A stretch of 64,000 nt of DNA, from the NCBI GenBank assembly GCA_016748015.1, contig JAAOMT010000307.1:8071-72070 (forward strand), given 5' to 3'. The translations under genes were made by a program, and so were the position numbers. This document shows positions 1 to 13,000 of the stretch, piece by piece; positions within the stretch are counted from its first letter, which is position 1; each line of letters opens with the position of its first letter. This stretch comes from Geosiphon pyriformis (taxonomy: Eukaryota > Glomeromycota > Glomeromycetes > Archaeosporales > Geosiphonaceae). The notes under the pieces are model-generated. The model was not told the origin of the DNA. It searched no databases and worked only from the letters and a program-made list of their open reading frames with translations.

Positions 1-226
1 TGTCTACTTTTAGCTCCTTCAATCCTTCTTCCAGCTCTTCCTTTTCGTGTTTCCATGCCTCCTTTTCTTCAGTGTCAGTCCACTTTTTTCCTCTCATTTT
101 GTTCTTTAATTCACTTAACCTATTTCCCTCCTCACTCTTCCTAAATTCCTTTAGCTCCTCCACGCATCTCTCATACTGGGTCGTAGCCACTTCTAATTGA
201 CGTTTAATATCTTTAACGCTCGCCAT
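1..226 (-). CDS. N-terminal part of a charged coiled-coil protein, cut by the window edge
   Basis: The minus strand has an ATG at 224-226 followed by 75 uninterrupted codons to the window edge. The peptide starts MASVKDIKRQLE and is very rich in Glu, Lys and Leu with heptad-like spacing, so it should form a coiled coil. G+C is about 42 percent, well above the AT desert on its right. A decayed paralogue with the same first residues and the same upstream DNA lies at 34.7-37.3 kb; there the coiled coil is followed by nuclease-like and kinase-like segments, so this gene probably continues the same way outside the window. That architecture recalls the nuclease-kinase crinkler-type proteins expanded in Glomeromycotina, but this is inference. 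The start is well supported because similarity to the paralogue begins at this ATG in the coding frame. Confidence 0.75.
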   Translation of the reverse strand, partial: MASVKDIKRQLEVATTQYERCVEELKEFRKSEEGNRLSELKNKMRGKKWTDTEEKEAWKHEKEELEEGLKELKVD

Positions 227-312
227 GGTGTTTTGCGTATTTGTTATGGTTTAGAAAGATATGGCTTAATATATGTTTGGTGTCAATGACGTTTCAGATC
301 AGTATAAATTTA
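227..312 (-). promoter_or_regulatory. Upstream region shared with the 37-kb paralogue
   Basis: The 85 bases upstream of the coiled-coil gene match the bases upstream of the paralogue at 37263-37340. Shared blocks include GTTTTG, TTTGTTAT, AAGATATGGC and ACATTTCAGAT-like sequence (here ACGTTTCAGAT). The match shows that the duplication carried the 5' flank and probably the promoter. No clear TATA box was identified. Confidence 0.5.
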
Positions 313-3300
313 CTATTTAGGTAACAAACCTGCTATTGTTAAAATTATCACAATAATCAGAGTTTTTAACCCCTGCAGTATGCCTACATCATATAATTGT
401 TATTTAATAATTATTGTATTGTGCAATATTCATTAATATGTTTATTGTTTTGTTAAATTAACATTATTATTTTTTTATATATTTTTAATATTGAATAAAA
501 TTTGTTTTATTAAAATAATTGTAAGTTTTAAAAATTAGAGTTAATACAATTAAAATTGAAAAAAATCAAAATATATTTTTATTATTATTTTGTATATAAA
601 ATAAAATAAATTTAATAATTTTATTTTTTATTTATTAATTAAATGTAATATAATTAAAACTGAAAATATGTAATAAAAATATTACTTGGATATTTTTTAT
701 ATATAACCAGTTATTTAAACTTATATTAAACAATAAAAATTAAAAATCTTATTTGTTTATGTCTTTAATTAACAACTTTTTATTTTAAACATATTCATAT
801 ATTAAAGTTTTAATAATTTTATTAATACTTTTATATTAATACTTTATATTTTTGCAGAATTATTAGTTAGTCATTTTTTTATTAAATAAATTTATTATTT
901 TTATTATTTTTATTATTTAAAAGACACATATTATTGTTTTTTGTAAATTATTAAACAAAAACAACAACGATAATAATAATAATATTTTTAACTTAAAAAA
1001 ATTAATATTTAATATTAAATAGAACTTTTTTAACAGTCAATAAAAATACTAATAATAAAAATACTTCTTTAAATTCTAAAACAAATACTCTTAAAGCAAA
1101 ATAAATTAATACTAATAAAATAAATAATTTTTTTCTTAAATTTCTGAATTTTAAAATAGATAAAAAGATAATATATCTTTATTTTACTGTACTATTAATT
1201 TAAACAAAATTTAAATTTAAAAAAACAATTATTCTTTTAAAATTCAAGAAAATTATCAAATCTATTTTTACTTTAAAAAAAACATAAACAAAACTGTGGC
1301 TTTAACAATTAAAATAAAAATTTTAGCCAATAAAAATTTCAAAAACAAGAAAACTATTCAGATTAAACTGTAATAATAATAAAAATTTCTATAAATATGT
1401 TGAAAAACTGTTGTAAAATTTGCTTAATTAAATTAAACTAATTTATTGATATTTAAGTAGTTTATTTTAATTAAAAAAAATTTTGTACATATAATTAAGC
1501 TCAAAAAAGATCAAATAACATAATTATTAAAAAACTAATTCAGAATATTGTTGTTTATTTTGTTTATAAATACAACTATTTATAATTTTAGTATTTTTAA
1601 AAAAAGCAAAAGAAAAAACTTGAATTATAAATTGCTTATTTAAGATTAGTACTAAAGTTTATTGTATAACTATATGCTTTAAATTTAAGTAAGTTTTAGA
1701 TTAAACATTTTATACTATTTTTGTTTTTCATAAAGTTAATTTCTTTTGAATCCAAACTTAATTTAATTTGTTATAAAAAATATAAGCATTTTAAAAACTT
1801 TATTTTAAAATGTAATTTTCTAAAATTTTTGTCTTTCTACGCAAAAAATTTATAAACACATGCTTTTTAATGATAATTATTCTTATTTACTTATCTAAAT
1901 GCTAAAAAAAAGATTTTTATTTTATATTTAGTAATTTTTAATAATAAATTATAAGTTTTAGTAGTTTTTTTTAACCAAGTACTAAGTAATAATTCTAAAC
2001 AAGTTTTGTCGAAATTGAATGTTCTTTTTATTAAAGTTTTTTTATTGACTTAATGTTGAAATAAATAAATAAAAGTTTTAAACTTAATTCTTAAAAAATT
2101 AAATATTTTGTTTTTTTTTTGCTATTAACAATTATTTTTAATATAATATCTGCAAATTTTGGTATTTTATATTTGTAATTAAGCAGTTAAGTAGTTTTAA
2201 AGCAAATATTTAGACTTTGAAACATAATTTTGTTAAAACTTAATGCTATATTTTTTGAAAATAATATATATTTTATTTCTTTTCTATAATTAATTTAATT
2301 TGAAATATTGTTACATATAATATTAAAAGTATAAACAAATTTATTAAGAAAAAACCATCATATAAATTATATAAAAAATAAATAGTCAGATTTTATTATT
2401 ACTAAGACAAAATTAAAGAATCAAATTAAATTTAGATAAAAAATAAGTTTAATAATATACAAGTTTTTATATTTGATTTAAATTTTTTTATTTGAAATTG
2501 GTATTATAATTATTATAAACAATAGTTTAATTTATTATATTTACAAAATTATTAAAATTATTAACTGTTTTTTATTAGTTAAACTAATATTTAAGAACAA
2601 ACTTTTGGTTTTGATTTTAGGTTTATATACTGATGTTTTATTAATTATATATATTAATTATATTTTTTGTATTTACTACTTTTAAATAAAGTTTAAATTT
2701 TTTTGATTTTTTATAAATTTTTAAAATTGTTATATGTACTTGTATTTCTTACTTTTTAGGCTTTTTTATAATTTTTAATCTATTTTAATAATATATATAA
2801 AGTCTAATTTATTCAAGTAAACTTTTTATCTTTGCTGTTTTAAAATAAAATTCAAATATTTTTTTTATTTTATATTATTTTATATCTATTATTAATAAAA
2901 AAATACAAACTTTTAAAAACGCAATTATTATTAATACTAATGCCAATAACAGAATAACTTTTAAGCTTTTTCGTTTTAAAATTTTTAGCTATTATTTTAA
3001 ATATGTATAAATAATAATTTATATTTCCTAAAAGTCGAAATTTTCACAAAAAATATTTACTTTTTTATTTATTTATTTATTTTTAATTACATATATATAA
3101 AAAATAAATTGTAAAATTTTTTTTTATTCAAAATATTTAGTTAATAAAAAATACAAAAACAAAACATTATTATTAATATATAATACTTTTTGTTAAATAT
3201 AAAATTTATTAAAAAATTAAAGCTTTTTTTGGATTTTTTAAGTTTAAATGTTTTATAAAACAAATACTAAAGTTATTTAATAAAAATTTTTTTAGTTTAA

Positions 3301-3990
3301 GAAATAAATAATACCAATTTTTTTTTTTAGTCTTTTTAACACATAAATAAATTAATTACTCTTGTAATTAACAATATAGTATATATATTATCTAATATAA
3401 AAAGCAAAAAAATAAGAATTAAATAATTGAAAATAATTTTGCTTAATATTATTATAAAATAAAAACATAAATAACAAATATAATAGAACAAAATATTTAC
3501 AAACTTATTTATTAAAATTTTAATATACTGAACAATATTATATAAAAGATGACTAAATATTTAATTTGACTAAGAACAATATAAATTTATTATGCTTTAT
3601 TAAAATTGCAAAAATAAAAAGATTATATTTTCTTATATAATATTTATATTAATTAGATAATATTTTATTAATAATTAAAATATTTAAAATTAAATATCTT
3701 AAATATAACTTTGTTTAAATATATTTTGGAAATATATAATTTGTGATATTACATATTTACTTTATTAATATATTTAATCTACATAATTTATTAAGTATTT
3801 ACTTTATATATATTATCTGTAATAATAACTAAAATTTTATATTATATTTTAATTTTTAAATACTTTGTATAAATAAACAAAATTTTAATAAAATAATAAA
3901 TATTAAAAACAAAATAAGCTGGCTAATTTCTATTTAATATTTTTATTTGCTATCTTATTTGATATTAAGAAAAAACTTCTTTTTCTCTTA
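313..3990. other. AT desert, no gene seen
   Basis: About 3.7 kb of very A+T-rich DNA with homopolymer and TTA/TAA runs in every line. No reading frame of protein-like composition was found on either strand. By analogy with LINE copies C and D, part of it may be transposon sequence decayed past recognition, but I could not align it. Confidence 0.6.
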
Positions 3991-4128
3991 TGTTTTAAAT
4001 ACCTAAAAAAGTGTATTTTTTGAAAGAAGTGTTTTTTCTGTCTTTGCTTATTTCTTATTATTTAGTTAGATATCTCAAAACTTTTTCTGTTTAATTATAA
4101 AGCTACCAGTATTTGCAGTGGTTTAAGT

Positions 4129-4400
4129 ATGAAAGAAACCAAAAAAAAATCTGTAATTTCGGATGTGTCTGTTAAAAAAAACACAAAAATGGTATTTTAA
4201 AAAAACCTGTTGTTAAAGTCAGTGCTGGCATTTTTCAGGAGTTGTTTAAGACTAATGAGATAAATAATTCAGATGTTGGCAACACTATTAATACAAAAAT
4301 CATAGATATAAATAAAGAGTTTCTAATAAAAAAACTGGGTTTCAAGTTGTTGAAAATAAATAAGCAAACACAAAAGTCTTTGAAATCTGTTGACACTTAA
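4129..4400 (+). pseudogene. LINE F: isolated 5' end of ORF1
   Basis: An ATG at 4129 opens a frame beginning MKETKKKSVISDVSVKKN. It shifts once in an A-rich stretch near 4197-4205 and then reads through KPVVKVSAGIFQEL, DVGNT and EFLIKKLGF to a stop at 4398-4400. This matches my memory of the N-terminus of ORF1 of a Rhizophagus LINE lineage, and the EFLI.. part corresponds to the CLVEETS stretch of ORF1 in LINE A. It then stops, with no ORF1 core, ORF2 or 3' end following. The 140 bases upstream, more GC-rich than the desert, are probably the LINE 5' leader. It is a non-functional remnant. Confidence 0.6.
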
Positions 4401-6165
4401 TAATTTTTTGTAATTCAATTGGAAAATAATAATTTATTTGTATTAAATAAATTAGAACATGCTCAAAATTTTTTACATTTCGAATTATTGAAATAATATA
4501 AAATTTTGACAAAATATACAATTTATTATTGTGAAATTTGTAAATTTTTCTGTTCCAACAATTAAAATTACAGTCTTGATTAAAATGTTCCTATTACATA
4601 TTTTGAATTAGCATATTTATATTGTTTTTAAAATATGAAACAGTATTAAAACATTTAATAAACAAGTAAAGCAAAACTATATATAAAAAGTAATAAATGC
4701 TACAAATAAAACATGAATACAAGCATCGATGCAATTTGACATACTATCTAACAATTAATCGAATTCAGATGATAAGGTCATTAGACTTCTTGAACAAAGA
4801 CATTTAACATCAATAAAATTACTTGGATTTGGTTTGCTTCCAAGTGTATTTTTGATTGGCTTTGAATAAATCAATCCAACATTTAAACTTTGTTTTCTTG
4901 AGATGTATGACTTTATTGTGTGGAAACCAAGATTATTTAATCTGTAATAAGTTTTGGTTTAATGTTAAATTTTAAATTCTACATTTTTTTACAAGCTTTA
5001 AAATAATATATATAATGCTTTAATAAATTTTTAGCTTAGAAAAATAAATATTGTTTTTTATTGTATTTTCCGTTATTTATTTAAAAAAATGGTCACAATA
5101 TTCTGTTAGGCTTCTATATGCTAAAAAATTTATAAATAGATGTAAAAAATCAAATATATGTGTATCTGAATAAAACAATTAAATATATAAATATTTAAAC
5201 GAATCAATAATAGAGTTAAAATATTTATCTCTTTATGCTAGTATTATATATATCTTTCTTTAAAAAAAATTTGTGTTCTTTTTTCTCATTAAAAGAAAAG
5301 GTACTAAAAGTTATCAACTCCTATCAGTTATTTGATTTTGTTCAGGCTTTAGCTTTGAAATATTGACAAATATTTCTACTGCAAAATAGAATAGATTTTT
5401 AATATTCTTTTGCTTCAATCTGATTATTTCAGTTCAATATTAATTCAACTTAGTTTACTTTAAAATTATTTATTGAAAATAATTTATGAAATTAGGATGT
5501 TGCCAGTCAAAAAATAAATTCTTGAAAGCATTTGTATTAAAATTAACCAACCATATGGAAAGTCCATTACAGCACAAGTTTATAATAGTTTTTTTTTAAT
5601 GTTAGTCATTAGCTTATTTTCTAAAAAAATATTATATAACAAACCGAATTCAGAAAAAAGGTCAGATAAATAAAACACAATTTTTCTGTACTGAATTAAA
5701 AATATATAGTTCTATTTTATAGCATAGGCATTTTTAAACTAAAATACTTAATTACTTTCCGGCTTTATTATTGTAAACTCAATAGTTTTGTATTATAATA
5801 GTATCCAATTACAAGCTGCTCAAATTTTAATTAGATTAATAATTACATATTCAATCAAAGCTCTCTAACAATGAAATTTCTTGAGTAAAAACATTCGAAT
5901 TTTTTCTGCTTCCTAAATACCTCTAAAACAACTAAATTATCAAATTTTAATAATAATAGTAAATTTTATATTATAAATTTGTGCCTCCTGTTGTTTTTTT
6001 AAGAGATTTAACTGTTAAAGCTTTCTACGGACTTTATAACTATAACTAACGAGTGTTTTGAGCAACTAAATAATTATCCTATATTTAAAAACAATACACT
6101 AATTTAAAGATGAAATGAAATTACCCAAAAATGCATATATAAATTGCTGAATAATTGAAACTCCG
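4401..6165. other. Intergenic AT-rich DNA, nothing recognised
   Basis: About 75-80 percent A+T, slightly less extreme than the left desert. No protein-like frame, tRNA or repeat array was seen. The last part is the 3' flank of the secreted-protein-like frame on the minus strand. Confidence 0.5.
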
Positions 6166-6168
6166 CAC

Positions 6169-6375
6169 TTAATTAACAGTAATATCATAATTTAAACTAA
6201 AAAAAGGAATATCCCTACCGCCAGCATTACTAACGAAGCCCAGGGTACCATAATTTTCAGTTCTATCATACCTCTTTACGTTATTTGAAGCCGGTAGAGC
6301 CGAGACGAAGATATGTGCGGGAAGAATTGTTGCCACCAAAAAAATAAGAAATGCAAGGGCAAATTGTAGGTTCAA
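6169..6375 (-). CDS. Small secreted-protein-like reading frame with TTG in place of ATG
   Basis: A 68-codon frame standing out as a GC-rich island. Residues 1-27 form a typical signal peptide: a hydrophobic core rich in Phe, Leu, Ile and Ala, then HIFVSA as a plausible cleavage site. It is followed by LPASNNVKR, which ends in a Lys-Arg Kex2-type site, and a 34-residue tail beginning YDRTENYGT and ending YDITVN. No cysteines are present. The first codon is TTG, and no in-frame ATG occurs back to an upstream TAA. It is therefore a start-lost pseudogene, a non-AUG start, or the second exon of a spliced gene. A TATAAAAC box lies about 135 bases upstream. Secreted effector or signalling peptide is the natural guess; no family was recognised. 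Confidence 0.5.
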   Translation of the reverse strand: MNLQFALAFLIFLVATILPAHIFVSALPASNNVKRYDRTENYGTLGFVSNAGGRDIPFFSLNYDITVN

Positions 6376-6508
6376 AATTTTAGAAAAATTAAAATTGGTA
6401 GAAAAAGCAAAAAAGTTATTTAGTGAAAAATTTAATGTTTTTAAGGAATATTTGTTGATTTAATTGATTGATTTCAAAGGTGCTTTTTTTTGGTGAGCCT
6501 TCGACCTT

Positions 6509-6516
6509 GTTTTATA
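6509..6516 (-). promoter_or_regulatory. TATA box of the secreted-protein-like frame
   Basis: The minus strand reads TTCTATAAAACAAGG. TATAAAAC lies about 135 bases upstream of the first codon, leaving room for a leader of roughly 100 nt. The leader region (6376-6480) is A+T-rich and lacks an in-frame ATG. Confidence 0.4.
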
Positions 6517-6519
6517 GAA

Positions 6520-7418
6520 AAAATTTTCTAGTTTGATTCTAGCTTGAAAAGGATTTAATAAATTTATGATTTCACTTTTAAATTAAAATTTATCGATACA
6601 TGATTATTAATTTTAACGAGACGGGATCAAGAATATTTAGCCTCTTACCTTTTTGAATATCTCAATTAAATATTTTTCATTCGGGAGGGATAGGAAAAAT
6701 AAAAGAAATATTTTATGACGAAATCTACTATTTAAAGATTTTTCGACTTATTAATTAACTTGATTCTATTAACATCATATAAATTATGCATTTAATCTTT
6801 CTCTAATTGTAATGTTCAAATAGGATCCAACCCAAAGATCAGAAAAGTTGTTGATTTTATTATTTGAGTCTGCCTAAATGAAAATATAAAAAAGACCTTA
6901 GTTCTATTTCAGTTTTCAATTTTTCGTTAGATATTAAATTAAATAGTGATAAGCAATTTCTGAAATCAAAATCAAAGAATTATTTGTTTGTAAGCTAATG
7001 ATATCACTTACTCTTCTTTAAACTTTGGTTAGCCTTATTTGGAGATATGATCTAATATATATTAAAAAAGATAAACTTTAATTAGGTGTCCAGTAAACGA
7101 TCAAAGTCAAACAAAAAAACAAAATAAACTGGCTAGGAACATCCAAGTTTACTTGATTATTGAAAAATAATTAGTTCACCGGGTTAAATTATTTCAGGTG
7201 AATGAATTTCCACAATAGAAAAAAGTAAAAAAAACAATCAATAACAAAGTTGATTGGAACCTATTTCTGCCAAGTAATTATTTTTTCGAAAAATAATAAT
7301 CGTGTATTCGTGCAGTATCAAAATCCAGTTGCTTTTTTAATGATACAATTCATACTTGATAAAAGGGGCTTTATGAATTAAATGCCATATTGAACCATGA
7401 CTTGCATCAAAATCTCTG

Positions 7419-7453
<35 letters not shown>

Positions 7454-10030
7454 GTGATTGTGAATTTTTATAATTGCACGTTTTATTAACTAAATTAGAA
7501 TTAGGAAAAAACTGTATGTTTTATTAGCAAAAAATACAAATGTTAAAGTTTTAAACTTGAAGAATCTCGCGTTTTGTTAATGAAAAAAATCTTATTATGA
7601 CACTTTAAAAAATTATCAATGGCTCAAATCAATAACGTTTAATAATGATGTTATTATTATTAATCACAGTATAAACATATATTATTTTTTAAAAATTTGG
7701 AAACACTAAAAATTTAGAAAAATTATATACAGAATGTTTACAATAATGCATTTTTCAAATAAAAAAAGCAATATAATACATATTTATAAGGTTTTTCTTG
7801 GCTATTTTGGTTAATTAAACGATGTAAATTTTTCCAAAATTAGGCTGTGAATTTTTCAAACAGCAATAAAATAGTTTAGAAACAAATTTCCATTCAAGAT
7901 ACGGCTAAGAGACAACATCCCAATAATTTTTTTTAAATTAATCATCTACGCAATCAGATTTATTGTCAAAACCACTAAAGGTAATTACTGTATTCAAAAT
8001 TACTGTTTAACCATTTTAGAATTATTAATTTCTCTTGAATTTTTATTCCTTTCTGGAAACTCATATAAAAAAAAATATTTATTAACCCTAAACTTTAGCG
8101 TTTCTAGAACCACATAAAACACATAATTAATTGGTTTCAAATATTTGTTGATAAGATGCTCCTTATGCAGAAAATGCACTTATTGTAATGTGAAAAAATT
8201 TGGTGTTAAATAAAATTTCTTTGACAAATTTACTTCTGGAAACCAATTTTGCCTGCAGCTACTTTTTTGAAGCCAAAATCTGGTCAATTAATTAGATTTC
8301 ATTTTTGAAATAATTTTGAGCTAAATTGTAAGAGTCTTTTAATAAAAAATGTTTTTTTTGCCAGCTAAAATTATTTTTTCTTAGATATGTAAACTTGGTA
8401 TTTGAAAACACAAAATGACAAAATATATGAGCAAACAGAATGAGATCACCGAAAATACTTTTGATAATTTATAAGAAGTGTATCATGTCTTATAGTCTTT
8501 TGATCTGAAATTTTTTATTTGACCCAATGAAAAAAATAAAATTTCCATATTGAAAAAATTTTAACATTAGAATAAGTTAATTACGTTAAAAATTTTTGAA
8601 AGTTAGAAAGTTTATATATAGCATGAAGTTTTTTGTTTAAACAAATAAGTAATTATGCATTCAGTAAAAATAGTTGTAAACTTAAATTATACACTTTTAT
8701 GAATCTTACTATGAGTATTCAAAACAATTTTAAATTTTAAAGCCTAGAAGATTTAAAAGATTCTAAGATAAAGGATTTTCTAAAGCAATATTTTGTCTGA
8801 TCAAATATTTAAATTATATTAAAAACCATTGAGCAATTTTTGACTTGGCTTTTTTCTAAAATATCATTGGTTTTGAATATTTGAACTTTCCCAATTTTTT
8901 ATGTTCTTCCCAAAATATAGACTATAATGAAAGCAATAATATTGTTAAATTGAAAGAAATTTCTCTTTATATGCTTACAAGTATCTCAACTCCAAAGGTC
9001 TTAAAAAATTTGAATAATGGAATGATATTTGCAAGCTTCTAAAAAAATATTCTAATTTCAACCTTTATATCAAATTTTTTATATAAAATAGTAATGATAC
9101 ATTTATAAACAATTTTATAAGGCTGAAAAATAATATTTTTAAAAATTATAATAAAATTTAATATTTAAATTTAGTTAATTGGACATAATATTTTAAAAAT
9201 TTTAATCTCTTTTAAAATTTTCAGGGTGAAATAATTTTTCAATTATCAATATTTTAATTAGATAAAAAAATTTAATTCAAAAAAATACTTGTTTAATTTT
9301 AAAATTTCTGTCTATTATCAAAATTTGGTTCTATTCTTTTTAAATTTAATAATAAGTAATTGTCAAAAATATAAAAAACTTGTGTATTTTATCAGATATA
9401 TACGATAATATCAAGTTACTGGAAACTATTTTTTTGATAATAAAATCAATTTTCGAAAATTTAAAGTGGTTTTAAATAATTCATTCAAGCTTTTTCGTCT
9501 TCAAAAATTCTCTCAAGTTTTGCCATAATTCCCAAAATTTTTTTTAAAATAATATTAAATTATAAATCTCTTGATTTTTGGATTTAAAATAGGATAAAGG
9601 ATTTTAAAATGGCTATTTTTATTTTTTTTCATTTAACTAATGATTAAAAAAGTGTTATCAAGCAACAAACCTAATCCAAATATTGATACAAGACTCATAA
9701 ACTTAAATAAAATTTTCTTTCAATTTTTAAGATAATGAAAGAAATATTTATCAACCAAGTCTAATATAATGTTTAGAAATTTTCCCAAATTTTTACAATT
9801 TTTTTTCATTCAGAAGAAGTTACTCTAAATTACTTAAAGACCGATAGTATTATTAGAACTTCCACTGATGAATTGTGCAAAGGCAAAAATTTTTTTTTAG
9901 TTATTAATACAAATAGTATCATGATTTGAATTCTATGAATAAACCTTCATATGTTTGTTGATCTTTTGAAGCATGGACGAGTTCGAAAAATTCTGTTCTA
10001 GCATTCAGCTTGGTAATAGTAATAAGTCAG
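6520..10030. other. Intergenic AT-rich DNA with one short microsatellite
   Basis: No gene recognised. Composition near 6.5-8 kb is milder than the deserts. The only defined element is the ATA microsatellite at 7419-7452. Many oligo-A and oligo-T runs are present. Confidence 0.5.
7419..7452. repeat. Short (ATA)n microsatellite
   Basis: Eleven uninterrupted trinucleotide units in otherwise non-repetitive DNA. It is the same unit as the large array at 50.8-52.3 kb but pure and short. Confidence 0.9.
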
Positions 10031-13000
10031 AATACAAAGATGTTAACATAACTTTCAAAAGACCGAAAAGAATTGTTACTTAGCATATTCTCAAAAAACT
10101 TCTTAGGTAGATCAACTTTAATGTTGGCAATAATGATAAAAATAATATATTGGGCAGCTTTTTCTTTATTATTTCTTTTTTTTTCTAAAGTTTTTGGTAA
10201 ATATTCCGGTTTGCAAATCTTTTGTTTTGGATATCAATCTTTTTACTGTGTCTGAAAAATCTGTTCAAAAAAAATTAAAAGCTGTTAGAAATTTTTTCTT
10301 TAATATAAATAATTTTGGGAAGATTTCTATTTTCTCAAAATTTAATAAAATAATCTGAGTGTCTTTTACTTTTAAAAAGGCAATAATGGCTTCAGCAAAT
10401 TTAGCAAATGTTGAGAGTATTATGGTGATCACTAATTTTAAGCATTTAATAAACAATTAAACAAATTAGACAATAGTAATCAAGGAAATTTTTGTAAAAA
10501 TATTTTCAGAAATTGTGCAGACTGTGCTTGTCAATTTTAGTATTATTAAGTCGATTAAAATGCAATTGGTAAGACTGTAACAAAAAGCAATTATAAAATT
10601 GGATAATTAAAATCAAACTAATTTCCTGGCTTCTAAGTGGTTTATTTTCATTATAAAAAACACAGTTTATATAACAAGAACTGATATTAATAAACAATTA
10701 TAAGATACCAGAAATAAATTTAAGGCTTTGTTTTATATACTTTCTATAGAAACAAAAACTCATGATCTTTGGAATTTTATTGGTTCTATTGGTAAGAAAA
10801 CCTGTATAATTAATTACAATTCTGTTATTATACTTGTATTAAGTATACTACTGTGTGTTTTAATTTAGAGAAAAGCTTGATTAAAATAATGGCTATATTC
10901 TTTATTATAAAAGATATTACATTTTATTGGTTCTGTTTGTCTTTAAAACAAAAATAATTAAGAATTTTTATGTTTTTAAGATAAGTTTTATTGGAGTTAA
11001 TTTGTAAAGATGTTTAATGAAGATTATTTCTAACTGAAATACATTTTTTCTAAAAAAAAAAGCTCTTTTTTTATACAATTTGTTATAGTACTATTCTATA
11101 ATATACCACTTTTTTTTTCTAATATTTGGCAAACTAAAAATATATTTTGTTAAATTATAAGTTATTTTTGTAAACTATAGATTATTTTAGTAAACTGTTG
11201 AATATTTTGTCGAATTAATAAATATTTAAATATTATAATTTGGTTATATTTGTGTTAAATACAAACTAAATTATTAATTAAATAATAATTCAGATAATTT
11301 AATAAGATAATAAATAATAAATTGAAATAATAATATGTACTAATAATAAAAAAATATAAGAATAATTTTATGTTAATTAATATCGTAAATTTCAACTAGT
11401 AATAATAGGTACACTTCTTTTAATTATAATTAAATGAATAATAAATTGGTGTTTAAAAAAAAACTCTATTTTTGACTATAAACCAGTTTAAGTTAATTCA
11501 AATTTATGTTAAAAAGTCTGCTTCTGTTATTTGCACAGTAGTTTTTAAAGACAAATCTTGGGTATTTATTATTAATAGACTTTTTTTCAAGTGTTTTTTG
11601 GTATTTTCTTTTGGTCTGATTTTTCAAATAAAGTTAAATTTCTTCTAATAACTGTAAATAATATGGAACTACAATTTACTAATATTAAATATAGTTTTAT
11701 CAATTTTACAAAACAAATTAGTAAGTTGGCTAAGAAATTGAATATACTTATATCAATAATTTTTTAATTTAGTTTTAGATATTAGCTGCTAATAATCTTT
11801 TTTTTATCTAATTAAATAAGTAATATAGTAATAAAAAATAATTTAGATGTATACACTAATATTAAGACTGTAATAAAGCTAATTTTTTCAATATTTTCAG
11901 ATATAATTAGATTAAAAACTTAATTAAATAAATTATCTAATTTGTTATAAATTTTTTAGCAAAATTTAATAGTTTAATTCTGGCTCAAGATATTTTTTTT
12001 ATTATTATTTTAATAACTTGACTTATTTAGAAAATTGCTATATGTAATATTAAAATATGAATATTTCTGCTAAGCAGAATAATATTATCAAATAACATAA
12101 AAAATTGCAAAATAATATTTTAATTATTACTAAAAAAAAGCTAAATTCTAATATTAAATATTAAATTGTAAACAAATTTAAAAATTTTAAGGTTTTTGTT
12201 TTTAAATTAGATACTAATTCCATAAATACTAGTGTTATAATTATTATAAATAATTATTTAGCTTAATATATTTTAAAAATAACAAAAATTTTTAGATTTT
12301 TATTAGTTTATTTATAGTTCAAAAACAGATAGTTAGTTTTGATGTTAAAATTATATGTAAGTATATTTTTTAAAAAACATTTGAATCAAATATTTGTTAT
12401 TAATTTTTTAATAATTAAAGTATTTAATAAGAATACTTTTGTTATTTTGGGTAGTGATTTTAATAAAAATAATATTAAGTACAATACTAGTTTTAGAAAA
12501 TATTTTAATTTTGGTTTGGTTAATTTTTTGGTTAGTAATTTGTTTGCTAAAATTCTTACTTAAAAGAATTTTAAAAAAGTCAAATTGATAATTAATTATA
12601 TTTTAATATTATAAAATCTGGTTAATACTATTATTAACACAGTAATATTAAATATAAAAGCTTTTTTTAATAACTAATCATCTTGCTGTTTCTGTTTTTA
12701 TTAGTTTAAATAGTATTTTGTAATGTTTTTTGCAAGCAAACTAACAAAAACTAATAGAAATACAATTTTAAGAAAGCTAATATAGTCAAATAAACTCGAT
12801 TTAGAAATGTTATATTGACAAATATTACTGTATTTGGTGAAAATTTTAGTTATTTAAAAGAACTTTCTAATTTGTATTTTATATAGAATATTATTTAAAG
12901 AAGTATTTATTTTTTAACCAATAAAATTTTTTTCAAATCTTGGAGCAAAAATTTTAATAGTATTTTTATTAAAATTTTATTTTATATTTACAATTTAGAA

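Noticed and set aside
10073-10697. Small hydrophobic frames in the 10-kb region as genes
   Set aside because: They are shadows or off-frame readings of decayed LINE C ORF1, which aligns in order across the region.
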